Source: an uncultured Pelagibacteraceae bacterium (GTDB lineage: Bacteria > Pseudomonadota > Alphaproteobacteria > Pelagibacterales > Pelagibacteraceae). Taken from it: a DNA stretch of 64,000 nt. Positions 46,201 to 55,494 of the stretch are shown piece after piece. The translations under genes and the position numbers were made by a program. The stretch is taken from assembly GCA_902593845.1 (NCBI GenBank), contig CACJJV010000001.1:62001-126000 (forward strand), given 5' to 3'. The notes under the pieces were generated by a model. It was not told the origin of the DNA and made no database searches. It was given only the letters and a program-made list of their open reading frames with translations. The first letter of the stretch is position 1. Each line of letters opens with the position of its first letter.

Positions 46201-47702
46201 CCCATTGAACCTGTTGCCTCTTTTGCATCTTCTGCCATTGGATGTAATATAAGCTCTAGATCCTCTAAACTTATTCCGAAAGTATATTGTCTTCTCCTTA
46301 GACTTTCGCCATCAAAATTATGTTTTTCATTGGAGATTGATAATTTTTCATCAAGATCAATTATTTGAGAATTAAAATGTTTAAATTCTTTAGCCAAATA
46401 ATCTTTTATTTGACTATTAGAAAAAACTTTACCTTTTTCAATTCTGACCCCGATAATTTCACCAGGACCAAGTCTTCCCTTGGTTAAAATTTTTTTTTCA
46501 TTTAAATCAATCATTCCTGTTTCTGAACCTGCAAAGATCATTTTGTCTTTTGTAATGGCATATCTCAAGGGTCTAAGACCATTTCTATCATTTGCAGCTA
46601 TAACCCATTCATTGTCTGTAGCAGCAATAGCAGCAGGTCCATCCCATGGTTCCATTGTGCTATTTAAAAAATTAAATAATTGCTGATGACTTTTTGATAA
46701 TGTCTTATTTTTTTTCGACCATGCATCCGGTACTAGCATTAATTTAGCTAATGGTGCAGATTGACCTGATTTATTTAATAATTCAAATACATTATCTAAA
46801 GCTGCAGAGTCAGAGACACCTTTTTGGATTACTGGTTTTAAATTTTCTATGTCCTCGAAAAGTGGGCTACTCATTTCTTGTTCATGAACTTTCATCCAAT
46901 TTTTATTTCCTTTGTAAGTATTTATCTCACCATTATGTGCTATGGCCCTAAATGGTTGAGCTAAGCTCCAGCTTGGTGCAGTGTTTGTTGAAAATCTTTG
47001 ATGAAAAATTGCATATCTTGAAATAAATCTTGAATCTCTAAGATCTAAATAAAAGTCAGATAAAGACTCTGCTAAATATAGTCCTTTGTAAATTATAGAT
47101 TTTGAACTAATTGAACAAATATAAAAATTATTCAATGAGGCATCAAAAGCTTTATTTTCAATTCTCTTTCTTATTTCATAAATTTTTCTCTCTAAGTTTT
47201 TATCTAATAAATTTGGATCATTAGGTTTAAAAAGAACTTGTATGATTTCTGGCATGGTTTGAAGAGCTTTTTCACCTAAAACTTTTGAATTTACTGGTAC
47301 TTGTCGCCAACCATATATACTAAAATTATTTTTAGTTAGTTCACTCTCAACTATTGTTTTGCAACTCTCTTGCGCTGAATAGTCATTTCTAGGTAAAAAA
47401 ATCATTCCTACACAGATTTCAGAATTATCATAATCGTGTCCGGTAACTTGTATTTTTTCTATAAAAAAGTCTTTAGGGATTTCAACATGTATTCCGGCTC
47501 CGTCACCCGTTTTACCATCTGCATCTACGGCACCTCTGTGCCAAACTGCTTTTAAAGCTTCAATTCCATACTCTACTATAGCCCTAGATTTTTTTCCCTC
47601 TGTAGATGCAATTAAACCAACTCCACAAGCATCGTGTTCCATCTCTTTTGAATAAACATGATTTTTTGTGAGTAACTCTAAATTTTTTTTATAATTTTCC
47701 AT
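43197..47702 (-). CDS. gltB: glutamate synthase (NADPH) large subunit; start moved to [11 protein letters not shown]
   Basis: [11 protein letters not shown] Ntn domain, [33 protein letters not shown]; TAATG junction with gltD. Confidence 0.97.
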   Translation of the reverse strand: [1501 protein letters not shown]

Positions 47703-49141
47703 TATGCTACTCTTGTTTTTTTTAGTTGCATATTTTCTAAATAGGTTTTCATAGAAGAAGCCGCATCTCTCCCATCTTTGATTGCCCATACTACTAACGA
47801 CGCTCCTCTTACAATATCTCCTGCAGCAAAAACACCTTTTAGATTTGTTTCCATGGTATTGAAATCAGTTTTAATTGTTCCCCATTTTGTTACTTGTAAC
47901 TCTTGTGCATCAAATAATAATGGTAAATTTTCTGGATCAAATCCAAGTGCTTTGATTACCATATCGGCTTTCACCATATATTCTGAACCTTCTTTAATTT
48001 CTGGTTTTCGTCTTCCTGATTCATCTGGTTCACCTAATTCAATTTGATTAACAACTAAATTTTCAATTTTATTTTTTCCCTTAAATTCTTTTGGACTAGA
48101 AAGCCAAACAAATTCTACACCCTCTTCCTCAGCATTTGCAACTTCTCTAGCAGATCCAGGCATATTTTCTTTATCTCTTCTATATAAACATTTTACCGAC
48201 TTTGCTTTTTGTCTTACTGAAGTTCTTACACAATCCATTGCTGTGTCACCACCACCTATCACAACAACATCTTTTCCCTCAGCGTTTAAAATTCCTTTAT
48301 CAAATAACTCTACTTTATCTCCTAGGCCTTTTTTATTTGATGCTGTCAAAAACTCCATTGCAGGAAAAATATTACCTAAATCATTACCAGGTAATTCAAC
48401 TTCTCTTGGCTTATATACACCTGTCGCTATTAAAATTGCATCATGTTTTTTTCGCAACTGGTCTAGAGTTGCATCTTTACCAACTTCAAAATTTTGAATA
48501 AATTTTATCCCGCCATCCTTTAACAACTTTGTTCTTCGCTCAACTACATGTTTTTCAAGTTTAAAATTTGGAATTCCATAAATTAATAATCCACCTGCGC
48601 GATCATATCGATCATAAACAGTAATTTTATATCCATTTTTCCTAAGCTGCTCAGCGGCTGCTAATCCTGCGGGACCAGCACCAATTATTCCAACGCTTTG
48701 ATCTTTTTCATGTTTGATAGAAATTGGTTTAACCCAGCCTTGTTCCCACGCTTTATCATTTATATATTTCTCAACTGAACCAATAGTAACTGTTCCATGT
48801 CCTGATTGCTCAATAACGCAGTTACCCTCACACAATCTGTCCTGAGGACAAATTCTTCCACACACCTCTGGCATATTGTTAGTGCTTTGAGATAATTCGT
48901 AGGCCTCTTTTAATCTTCCTTCAGCTGTAAGTTTTAACCAATCTGGAATATTGTTGCTTAAGGGACAATGTACTTGGCAAAATGGAACTCCACATTGAGA
49001 ACATCTGCTTGATTGTTCTTCAGCTTTTTTAGTTACAAACTCGTCATAGATTTCATTAAAATCCTCTTTTCTTGTGCCAATCTTTCTTTTAGGTGGAGTT
49101 TGTTGACCTATTTTCACAAATTTTAACATTTTATCAGTCAT
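47702..49141 (-). CDS. gltD: glutamate synthase small subunit
   Basis: SRCSQCGVPFCQVHCPLSNNIPDWL, VGIIGAGPAGLAAAEQLRKNGYKITVYDRYDRAGGLLIYGIP. Confidence 0.97.
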   Translation of the reverse strand: MTDKMLKFVKIGQQTPPKRKIGTRKEDFNEIYDEFVTKKAEEQSSRCSQCGVPFCQVHCPLSNNIPDWLKLTAEGRLKEAYELSQSTNNMPEVCGRICPQDRLCEGNCVIEQSGHGTVTIGSVEKYINDKAWEQGWVKPISIKHEKDQSVGIIGAGPAGLAAAEQLRKNGYKITVYDRYDRAGGLLIYGIPNFKLEKHVVERRTKLLKDGGIKFIQNFEVGKDATLDQLRKKHDAILIATGVYKPREVELPGNDLGNIFPAMEFLTASNKKGLGDKVELFDKGILNAEGKDVVVIGGGDTAMDCVRTSVRQKAKSVKCLYRRDKENMPGSAREVANAEEEGVEFVWLSSPKEFKGKNKIENLVVNQIELGEPDESGRRKPEIKEGSEYMVKADMVIKALGFDPENLPLLFDAQELQVTKWGTIKTDFNTMETNLKGVFAAGDIVRGASLVVWAIKDGRDAASSMKTYLENMQLKKTRVA

Positions 49142-49198
49142 AGAATCTTTAAATTTTCGGCAAATTATACATTGTTTTTAGTAATAAAAGTATTATTT

Positions 49199-49217
49199 AG
49201 GTCAATAATTATGACCT
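49199..49217. promoter_or_regulatory. inverted repeat AGGTCA-ATAATTA-TGACCT in the gltD/uppP divergent intergenic region (possible operator)
   Basis: Perfect 6-bp arms, 7-nt AT spacer, located between divergent gltD and uppP starts. Confidence 0.4.
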
Positions 49218-49324
49218 ATAATAAACTTTATTCAGCATAAAATGTGAGAAATTTATTTTTTGCATACCTATTATGATTAAATCGAATTGTTTAAAATGAA
49301 TATTTTTTAAGTTACGACATCTTT

Positions 49325-50104
49325 ATGCTTCAAGATTTTATAGAAATACTAATTCTTTCTGCAGTCCAAGGAATTTCTGAATTTTTACCTATTAGCTCTT
49401 CAGCCCATCTGATTTTAATATCAAATTTTTATGATTTTAGCTCAAGCTCTTTATTCATTGATATTGGTCTGCACTTAGGTTCTTTATTTGCAATAATCTA
49501 TTACTTTAAAAAAGATTTACTAAATTTAAGAAACAATCAAGAACTATTGGTTTTGATTTTAGTTGGATCAATACCTCTTATAATTTTTGGATATATAATA
49601 TATTCGATCGAAATAATTAATCTTTTAAGAAATATAGAAATTATTGCTTGGACAACTCTATTTTTTGGTTTAGTCCTATTTTTATCGGATAAAAGAGATA
49701 CTGATCAAAATATATCAACCAACTTAAATATAAAATCAATATTATTCATAGGTTTATTTCAAATTTTAGCACTCATACCTGGTGTGAGTAGAGCAGGAAT
49801 AACTTTAACAGCAGCTCGATTTTTGAAATTTAATAGAGTTGACTCAAGCAAAATCGCCTTTTTACTATCTATACCTGCGTTAGCTGGTGCAAGTTTTTTA
49901 GGTCTTCAAGATGCTGTACAACAGTCTACTGAATTTAATTATTTATTATTAATTGCAGTCACTCTTTCTTTTATCTTTTCATTTATCACAGTTAAATATT
50001 TTATAAAATATGTAAGGAATTTTTCTTTAACCGTATTCGTAATTTATAGAATTATTATTGCTTTAGTTTTATTATTGATAATTTATTTTCCTCATCAAGG
50101 GTAA
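49325..50104 (+). CDS. uppP: undecaprenyl-diphosphatase
   Basis: AVQGISEFLPISSSAHLIL, LIPGVSRAGITLTAARFLKFNR. Confidence 0.95.
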   Translation: MLQDFIEILILSAVQGISEFLPISSSAHLILISNFYDFSSSSLFIDIGLHLGSLFAIIYYFKKDLLNLRNNQELLVLILVGSIPLIIFGYIIYSIEIINLLRNIEIIAWTTLFFGLVLFLSDKRDTDQNISTNLNIKSILFIGLFQILALIPGVSRAGITLTAARFLKFNRVDSSKIAFLLSIPALAGASFLGLQDAVQQSTEFNYLLLIAVTLSFIFSFITVKYFIKYVRNFSLTVFVIYRIIIALVLLLIIYFPHQG

Positions 50105-50980
50105 TAATTGAGAAATTAAAACACCACACAATATGAATAAGCACCCTAATATATTATTAAAATCTAAAATTTGACTTAATAAAAACCACGCTGCGATAGT
50201 TGCAAATACACCTTCTAATGAAAAAATTATGGCTGCTGGTGCAGGTGTTATATTTTTTTGAGCGTAAATTTGTAAAACGAATGCAAAACCACCTGATAAA
50301 ATTCCTGCATAGAGTATAGAGTCTATCTCATTGAGAATATTTTCAATTACAAATTCTTCATAAATCAAACCAATGATAAAAGAAAATAAAGCCACTAATA
50401 AAGTTTGAATTGCACCTAATGTTAAGGGTAAGTTATATGTTTTAACAACCATTCCAGTAAATATGATGTGAGTACTCCAGAATAATGCTCCAAGAATGAC
50501 CAATGTGTCTCCAAGTCTAACTGTAGCATCATAAAAATTGGTTAAAAGATACCCGCCAATTAAACATAAAATGACTGAAGGCCATACACTCCAATGCAAT
50601 GAATCTCTCTTAAACATAAAAATAATAATTGGTACCATCGGAACATAAAAAATCGTAAAAAAAGCTGCATTAGCTACATCTGTATAAAGCAGAGCTACTT
50701 GCTGCAATGCCGATCCTAAAAATAATGATAATCCTATTAAAAAAGATAGAATAGCAAAATATCTAAAACCAGTTTTAAATTCTAATTTAAATTTTTTAGT
50801 CTCAAATAACAATGCTAAAGGTAGTATTGCCAAAAAACCCACAAAAAATCTTACTGCATTAAATGTAAACGGACCAATATCATCCATGCCAGTGTCTTGA
50901 GCAATAAATGTAGTTCCCCAAATAAATGTACACAACAAAGCACTTAACAATGAAACGCTTTTAGACATAATTTTTATCAA
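50072..50980 (-). CDS. EamA/DMT-family transporter
   Basis: LLSALLCTFIWGTTFIAQDTGMDDIGPFTFNAVRFFVGFLAILPLAL, duplicated 5-TM pattern. Confidence 0.88.
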   Translation of the reverse strand: MIKIMSKSVSLLSALLCTFIWGTTFIAQDTGMDDIGPFTFNAVRFFVGFLAILPLALLFETKKFKLEFKTGFRYFAILSFLIGLSLFLGSALQQVALLYTDVANAAFFTIFYVPMVPIIIFMFKRDSLHWSVWPSVILCLIGGYLLTNFYDATVRLGDTLVILGALFWSTHIIFTGMVVKTYNLPLTLGAIQTLLVALFSFIIGLIYEEFVIENILNEIDSILYAGILSGGFAFVLQIYAQKNITPAPAAIIFSLEGVFATIAAWFLLSQILDFNNILGCLFILCGVLISQLLPLMRKINYQ

Positions 50981-52242
50981 ACGGCTAACTTATAAGCAAA
51001 ATTTTTACCAAGATTTTCTTTTAAATCATTATTAAATCGTGCTGCCTCCGCACCGTCAATAATTCTATGATCATAAGATAGTGAAAGTGGCAACATAGTA
51101 CGTGTTACAAATTTTCCATTCATGAATACTTGTTTTTTTTCTGCTCTTCCTACTCCTAAAATAGCAACTTCAGGATAATTTATAATTGGGGTAAAAAAAG
51201 ATCCCCCAATTCCCCCTAGGCTAGTTATCGTCATAGAACCTCCGAATAACTCTTTTTTATCAATTTTAAGATCTCTACATTGCTGACTGATATTTTTTAA
51301 TTCTGTGCTTATTAAAGAAATATTTTTATTATCTGCATTTCTTAATTTAGGAACCATCAAACCATGTGGTGTATCCACTGCTATGCCAACATGATAATAC
51401 TTTTTAACAGTCATTTTACCTTTTTCGATTTGATCGATTGAAGTATTAAAATTTGGAAATTTTTTTAATGATGTTGTTAATGCTTTTACGATGAAAGCTA
51501 ATGGTGTAATTTTTTTTTTTTCACCAGTATATACGTCCGTAAGAGAAGTTCTAAATTCTTCTAATTCAGTTATATCAGCTTCGTCATGATTGGTTACATG
51601 AGGAATTTTTGTCCAAGAGTTCATTAAATATTTAGACGATAACTTTTTCACTCTGGGAATGTCTTTAATATCTACTTCTCCAAAATCTGAATGAGAATAC
51701 TCTAGTTCAATTTTTTGTTCAGTTGTATTTTGATCCTTGAAACTTTTATCAGATTTAGTTGCAACAAATAACTTTACATCACTCTCGGTAACCCTGCCTT
51801 GTCTTTCACTACCCGGGACTTTGTTGATATTAACTCCAAGTTCTCTCGCAAATTTTCTAACTTTTGGTGAAGCAGAAGCTATTGTAGAAAAATCTTTAAT
51901 TATTATATTTTCAGACTCATCATTTTTTTTTACATCATTTTTTTTTATTTCTTTTGGTAATTGACTTTTTGGTAATTCTTGAGCACTTGTTCCTTTTATT
52001 TCTTTCTCGCTTTCAATTTCAATAATTTTATCACCTTCAGATACCTTGTCTCCAATTTTAACGTTCAAAGAAATTATTGTTCCATCATCAGAAGATGGTA
52101 TTTCCACACTTGATTTATCACTTTCTATAGTTATCAGTGGATCATTCTTTTTTATTTTTTGACCTTTTTTAATTAAAACTTCGATGACTTCCACATCTTT
52201 GAATTCACCAATATTTGGAACTTTTATATCTTTCTTTGACAT
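50977..52242 (-). CDS. aceF: pyruvate dehydrogenase E2 (dihydrolipoamide acetyltransferase)
   Basis: N-terminal lipoyl domain (TIESDKSSVEIPS), peripheral-subunit-binding domain (SASPKVRKFARELGVNINKVPGS), catalytic SLSYDHRIIDGAEAARF. Confidence 0.94.
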   Translation of the reverse strand: MSKKDIKVPNIGEFKDVEVIEVLIKKGQKIKKNDPLITIESDKSSVEIPSSDDGTIISLNVKIGDKVSEGDKIIEIESEKEIKGTSAQELPKSQLPKEIKKNDVKKNDESENIIIKDFSTIASASPKVRKFARELGVNINKVPGSERQGRVTESDVKLFVATKSDKSFKDQNTTEQKIELEYSHSDFGEVDIKDIPRVKKLSSKYLMNSWTKIPHVTNHDEADITELEEFRTSLTDVYTGEKKKITPLAFIVKALTTSLKKFPNFNTSIDQIEKGKMTVKKYYHVGIAVDTPHGLMVPKLRNADNKNISLISTELKNISQQCRDLKIDKKELFGGSMTITSLGGIGGSFFTPIINYPEVAILGVGRAEKKQVFMNGKFVTRTMLPLSLSYDHRIIDGAEAARFNNDLKENLGKNFAYKLAV

Positions 52243-55200
52243 TATAATTTTGTCGGCATTGGTTTATCTTTATCAATTTGATACTTCTTTATTGCCTCTT
52301 GAGCATATTTAGATGCAATTAATTGTTCTTTAGCTAAAACACTTAGTCCATATGCAACAACATGTTCTTTATCAACCTCAAAGAATTTCCTCAAATTTTT
52401 TCTGGTATCACTTCGACCAAATCCATCTGTTCCTAGCGAGTAAAAGCTCTTGTTAATATAAGGTCTAATTTGGTCTGAATTCATCCTCATATAATCTGAT
52501 GCAGCCAAAATTGGACCTTCAGTTTTGCCTAAACAGCTTTCAACATATGATTTTTTTGGTTCTTTCTCAGGATTTAATAAATTATATCTTTCTACCTCTA
52601 AGCCATCTCTTCTTAATTCATTGAAACTAGTTACGCTCCAAACTTCACTATCAATTTGATATTCCTTTTGTAGAATCTCCGCACCAGCTATCATTTCTCT
52701 TAAAATTGTGCCTGATCCTAGAAATTGAATTTTGGTTTTTTTATATTTATTAAATTCTTTAATTTTATACATTCCTTTTAAAATGCCTTCTTCACATGAT
52801 TTTTCAGTCGGCATAGCAGGATGAGGATAATTTTCGTTCATTGTTGTAATGTAATAAAAAATATTTTCTTTCTTCTCATGCATTCTTTTCAATCCTTCTC
52901 TAAAGATTGTTGCTAGTTCATAATGAAATGTTGGATCATAAGACTTACAGTTTGGAATAGTTGACGCCATTAAATGACTATGTCCATCTTGGTGCTGTAA
53001 ACCTTCTCCCGCTAATGTTGTTCTCCCAGCAGTAGCACCAATTAAAAACCCTCTTGATTGACTATCTGCTCCTGCCCAAGCAAAATCACCTATTCTTTGA
53101 AAACCAAACATCGAGTAAAAAAGATAGATAGGGATCATTTCAATATCATGATTTGTGTATGAAGTGCCTGCAGCAATCCATGAAGACATTGCACCTGCCT
53201 CGTTAATTCCTTCTTCCAAAACTTGTCCACTTTTTTCTTCTCTATATGAACTTAATTGTGCTGAGTCCTCAGGTTCATATTTTTGTCCTTCGTGAGCATA
53301 AATACCAATTTTTTGAAAAAAACCCTCCATACCAAATGTTCTCGCCTCATCAGGAATGATTGGTACTAATCTTGAGGCAACATTTTTATCTCTCAGAAGA
53401 TTAGTAAGCATTCTTACTAATGCCATCGTAGTCGACATTTCTTTTTTACCTGTAGACTCCTTCATATTGTCAAAAATGTTTTTTGGAGGGGCTTTAATAG
53501 GTTTTGCATAAGTAGTTCTCTCAGGGATAAATCCTCCTAATTGAAGTCTTCTTTCTTTAATATATTTTATTTCAGGTGAGTTTTGGTCTGGCTTATAATA
53601 CTCAATATTTTGCACCTGTTTATCAGTTAAAGGAACATCAAACCTGTCTCTGTAATACATCAAATCGTCTATATCTAATTTTTTAGTTTGATGTGTAGTA
53701 TTTACACTCTCACCACTTTTGCCCATCCCATATCCCTTTATGGTCTTGGCAATCACAACTGTTGGGCTTCCAATATTCTTTGAGGCTTTATCATAAGCTG
53801 CAAAAACTTTGTGAGGATCATGTCCACCTCTATTCAATCTCCATATATCTTTGTCTGAAAGGCTTGAGATTAACTCTTTAGTTTCAGGATATTTGCCAAA
53901 AAACTTTTCTCGCACATAAGCTCCATCTCTTGCTTTCATCGCTTGATATTCTCCATCAACAGTTTCGTTCATAACTTTAATTAAATGGCCAGTTTTATCG
54001 TTAGCCAATAATGGATCCCAATAAGAACCCCAAATTACTTTGATAACATTCCATCCAGCTCCTCTAAAAATACCCTCTAGTTCTTGTATGATTTTTCCAT
54101 TACCCCTTACAGGCCCGTCCAATCTTTGAAGGTTACAATTGATCACAAATATTAGATTATCTAATTTTTCTCTAGCTGCTAAACCAATTGCTCCTAAAGA
54201 CTCCGGCTCATCCATTTCCCCATCTCCTAAGAAAGCCCACACTTTTCGTCCTTCATCTTTAATAAGACCCCTGTTAATCAAATATTTCATATATCTTGCT
54301 TGATAAATAGCCAACATTGGTCCTAAACCCATTGAAACTGTAGGAAATTGCCAAAAGTTTGGCATCAGCCAAGGATGTGGGTAAGATGATAAACCTCCTG
54401 GATTAACTTCTTGTCTAAAACTATCTAATTGTTTTTCATTGAGTCTTCCCTCAAGAAATGCTCTTGCGTACATACCTGGAGCACTATGTCCTTGAAAATA
54501 AATTAAGTCTCCTCCAAATTTATTGTTTTTTGCTCTCCAAAAATGATTCATTCCTACATCATAAAGCGTAGCCGCAGATGCAAATGTTCCAATATGTCCT
54601 CCAAGTTCAGGAAATTTTTTATTTGCGCGAACCACCATTGCTGCGGAATTCCATCTTATCAATGACCGGATTCTTCTCTCAATATTTTGATCACCATTTG
54701 ATTTTTTCTCTTCATTTACTGGAATTGTATTTATATAGGGTGTGTTTTGTGTGTAGGGAATATTTGCACCCTCCATATAAGCTTTATTAATTAATTCCTT
54801 TATTAGATAATGGGCTCTTTGATTTCCATCTTTTTCAATTACTGCAGTGAGTGATTCTAACCATTCACCAGTTTCTAAAGGATCAATATCGTTGTCATTA
54901 ACTACTTGAATTATTTCTGGTTTTTTTCTCTCAATATTATTTGTATGGATGATTTGCTCTTGTTTTTTTTCTAATGATTTTTCTGCTTCTTTAATCAAAT
55001 TTTCAGTGTCTTTTGGAATAGTTTTTGTTGTAGAATATTGTTCATTTGACCCTAAAATATTCAAAATTAAATCACCTTTTGAAACTTTATCACCTACTTT
55101 AACTTTTATTGTCTCGATTATGCCTGATAACGTTGAAGGTATTTCAACACTCGATTTATCACTTTCTATAGTAACTACTGGATCATTCTTGGCAATTTTT

Positions 55201-55280
55201 TGCCCTTCTTTGACAAGCAATTCAATGACTTCTACATTTTCAAAGTCGCCTATATCAGGAACTAATAGTTTTTCGCTCAT
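52242..55280 (-). CDS. aceE: pyruvate dehydrogenase E1 (homodimeric AceE type) with an N-terminal lipoyl domain
   Basis: 1012 aa; lipoyl domain (LLVKEGQKIAKNDPVVTIESDKSSVEIPSTLSG), linker, then AceE core (GHIGTFASAATLYDVGMNHFWRA, WAFLGDGEMDEPESLGAIGLAAREKLDNLIFVINCNLQRLDGPVRGN). Confidence 0.96.
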   Translation of the reverse strand: MSEKLLVPDIGDFENVEVIELLVKEGQKIAKNDPVVTIESDKSSVEIPSTLSGIIETIKVKVGDKVSKGDLILNILGSNEQYSTTKTIPKDTENLIKEAEKSLEKKQEQIIHTNNIERKKPEIIQVVNDNDIDPLETGEWLESLTAVIEKDGNQRAHYLIKELINKAYMEGANIPYTQNTPYINTIPVNEEKKSNGDQNIERRIRSLIRWNSAAMVVRANKKFPELGGHIGTFASAATLYDVGMNHFWRAKNNKFGGDLIYFQGHSAPGMYARAFLEGRLNEKQLDSFRQEVNPGGLSSYPHPWLMPNFWQFPTVSMGLGPMLAIYQARYMKYLINRGLIKDEGRKVWAFLGDGEMDEPESLGAIGLAAREKLDNLIFVINCNLQRLDGPVRGNGKIIQELEGIFRGAGWNVIKVIWGSYWDPLLANDKTGHLIKVMNETVDGEYQAMKARDGAYVREKFFGKYPETKELISSLSDKDIWRLNRGGHDPHKVFAAYDKASKNIGSPTVVIAKTIKGYGMGKSGESVNTTHQTKKLDIDDLMYYRDRFDVPLTDKQVQNIEYYKPDQNSPEIKYIKERRLQLGGFIPERTTYAKPIKAPPKNIFDNMKESTGKKEMSTTMALVRMLTNLLRDKNVASRLVPIIPDEARTFGMEGFFQKIGIYAHEGQKYEPEDSAQLSSYREEKSGQVLEEGINEAGAMSSWIAAGTSYTNHDIEMIPIYLFYSMFGFQRIGDFAWAGADSQSRGFLIGATAGRTTLAGEGLQHQDGHSHLMASTIPNCKSYDPTFHYELATIFREGLKRMHEKKENIFYYITTMNENYPHPAMPTEKSCEEGILKGMYKIKEFNKYKKTKIQFLGSGTILREMIAGAEILQKEYQIDSEVWSVTSFNELRRDGLEVERYNLLNPEKEPKKSYVESCLGKTEGPILAASDYMRMNSDQIRPYINKSFYSLGTDGFGRSDTRKNLRKFFEVDKEHVVAYGLSVLAKEQLIASKYAQEAIKKYQIDKDKPMPTKL

Positions 55281-55380
55281 TTAATATTTAGATCTTATAC
55301 ACTATATAATTTTACTTAATTGCTAATTTTAACACATTCTGCTCAATTTTTTGACACTCTTCTGAAGTATCCTTTAAAAA

Positions 55381-55491
55381 ATGATTAAAAAGTTATTAAA
55401 TACACTCTTGCAACCAAAAGAAAGCACTTACATTGATGCTAAAATTTGGATACAAAAAATTCTACTTGAAGAGAAATTCAAAAAAAATTAA
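55381..55491 (+). CDS. 36-aa hypothetical ORF
   Basis: MIKKLLNTLLQPKESTYIDAKIWIQKILLEEKFKKN*; short, no clear RBS. Confidence 0.25.
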   Translation: MIKKLLNTLLQPKESTYIDAKIWIQKILLEEKFKKN

Positions 55492-55494
55492 TTC

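Noticed and set aside
47703-47789. N-terminal extension of the gltB ORF (MGNQRWERCGFF...)
   Set aside because: Lies within gltD; a natural start MENYKK forms a TAATG junction with the gltD stop.
43197-49141. Several + strand ORFs opposite gltB/gltD (44215..44481, 44838..45053, 44929..45261, 45760..46011, 46480..46686, 46751..46951, 47778..48047, 48202..48501, 48243..48497)
   Set aside because: Antisense to strongly conserved coding sequence, no recognisable domains; typical shadow ORFs.
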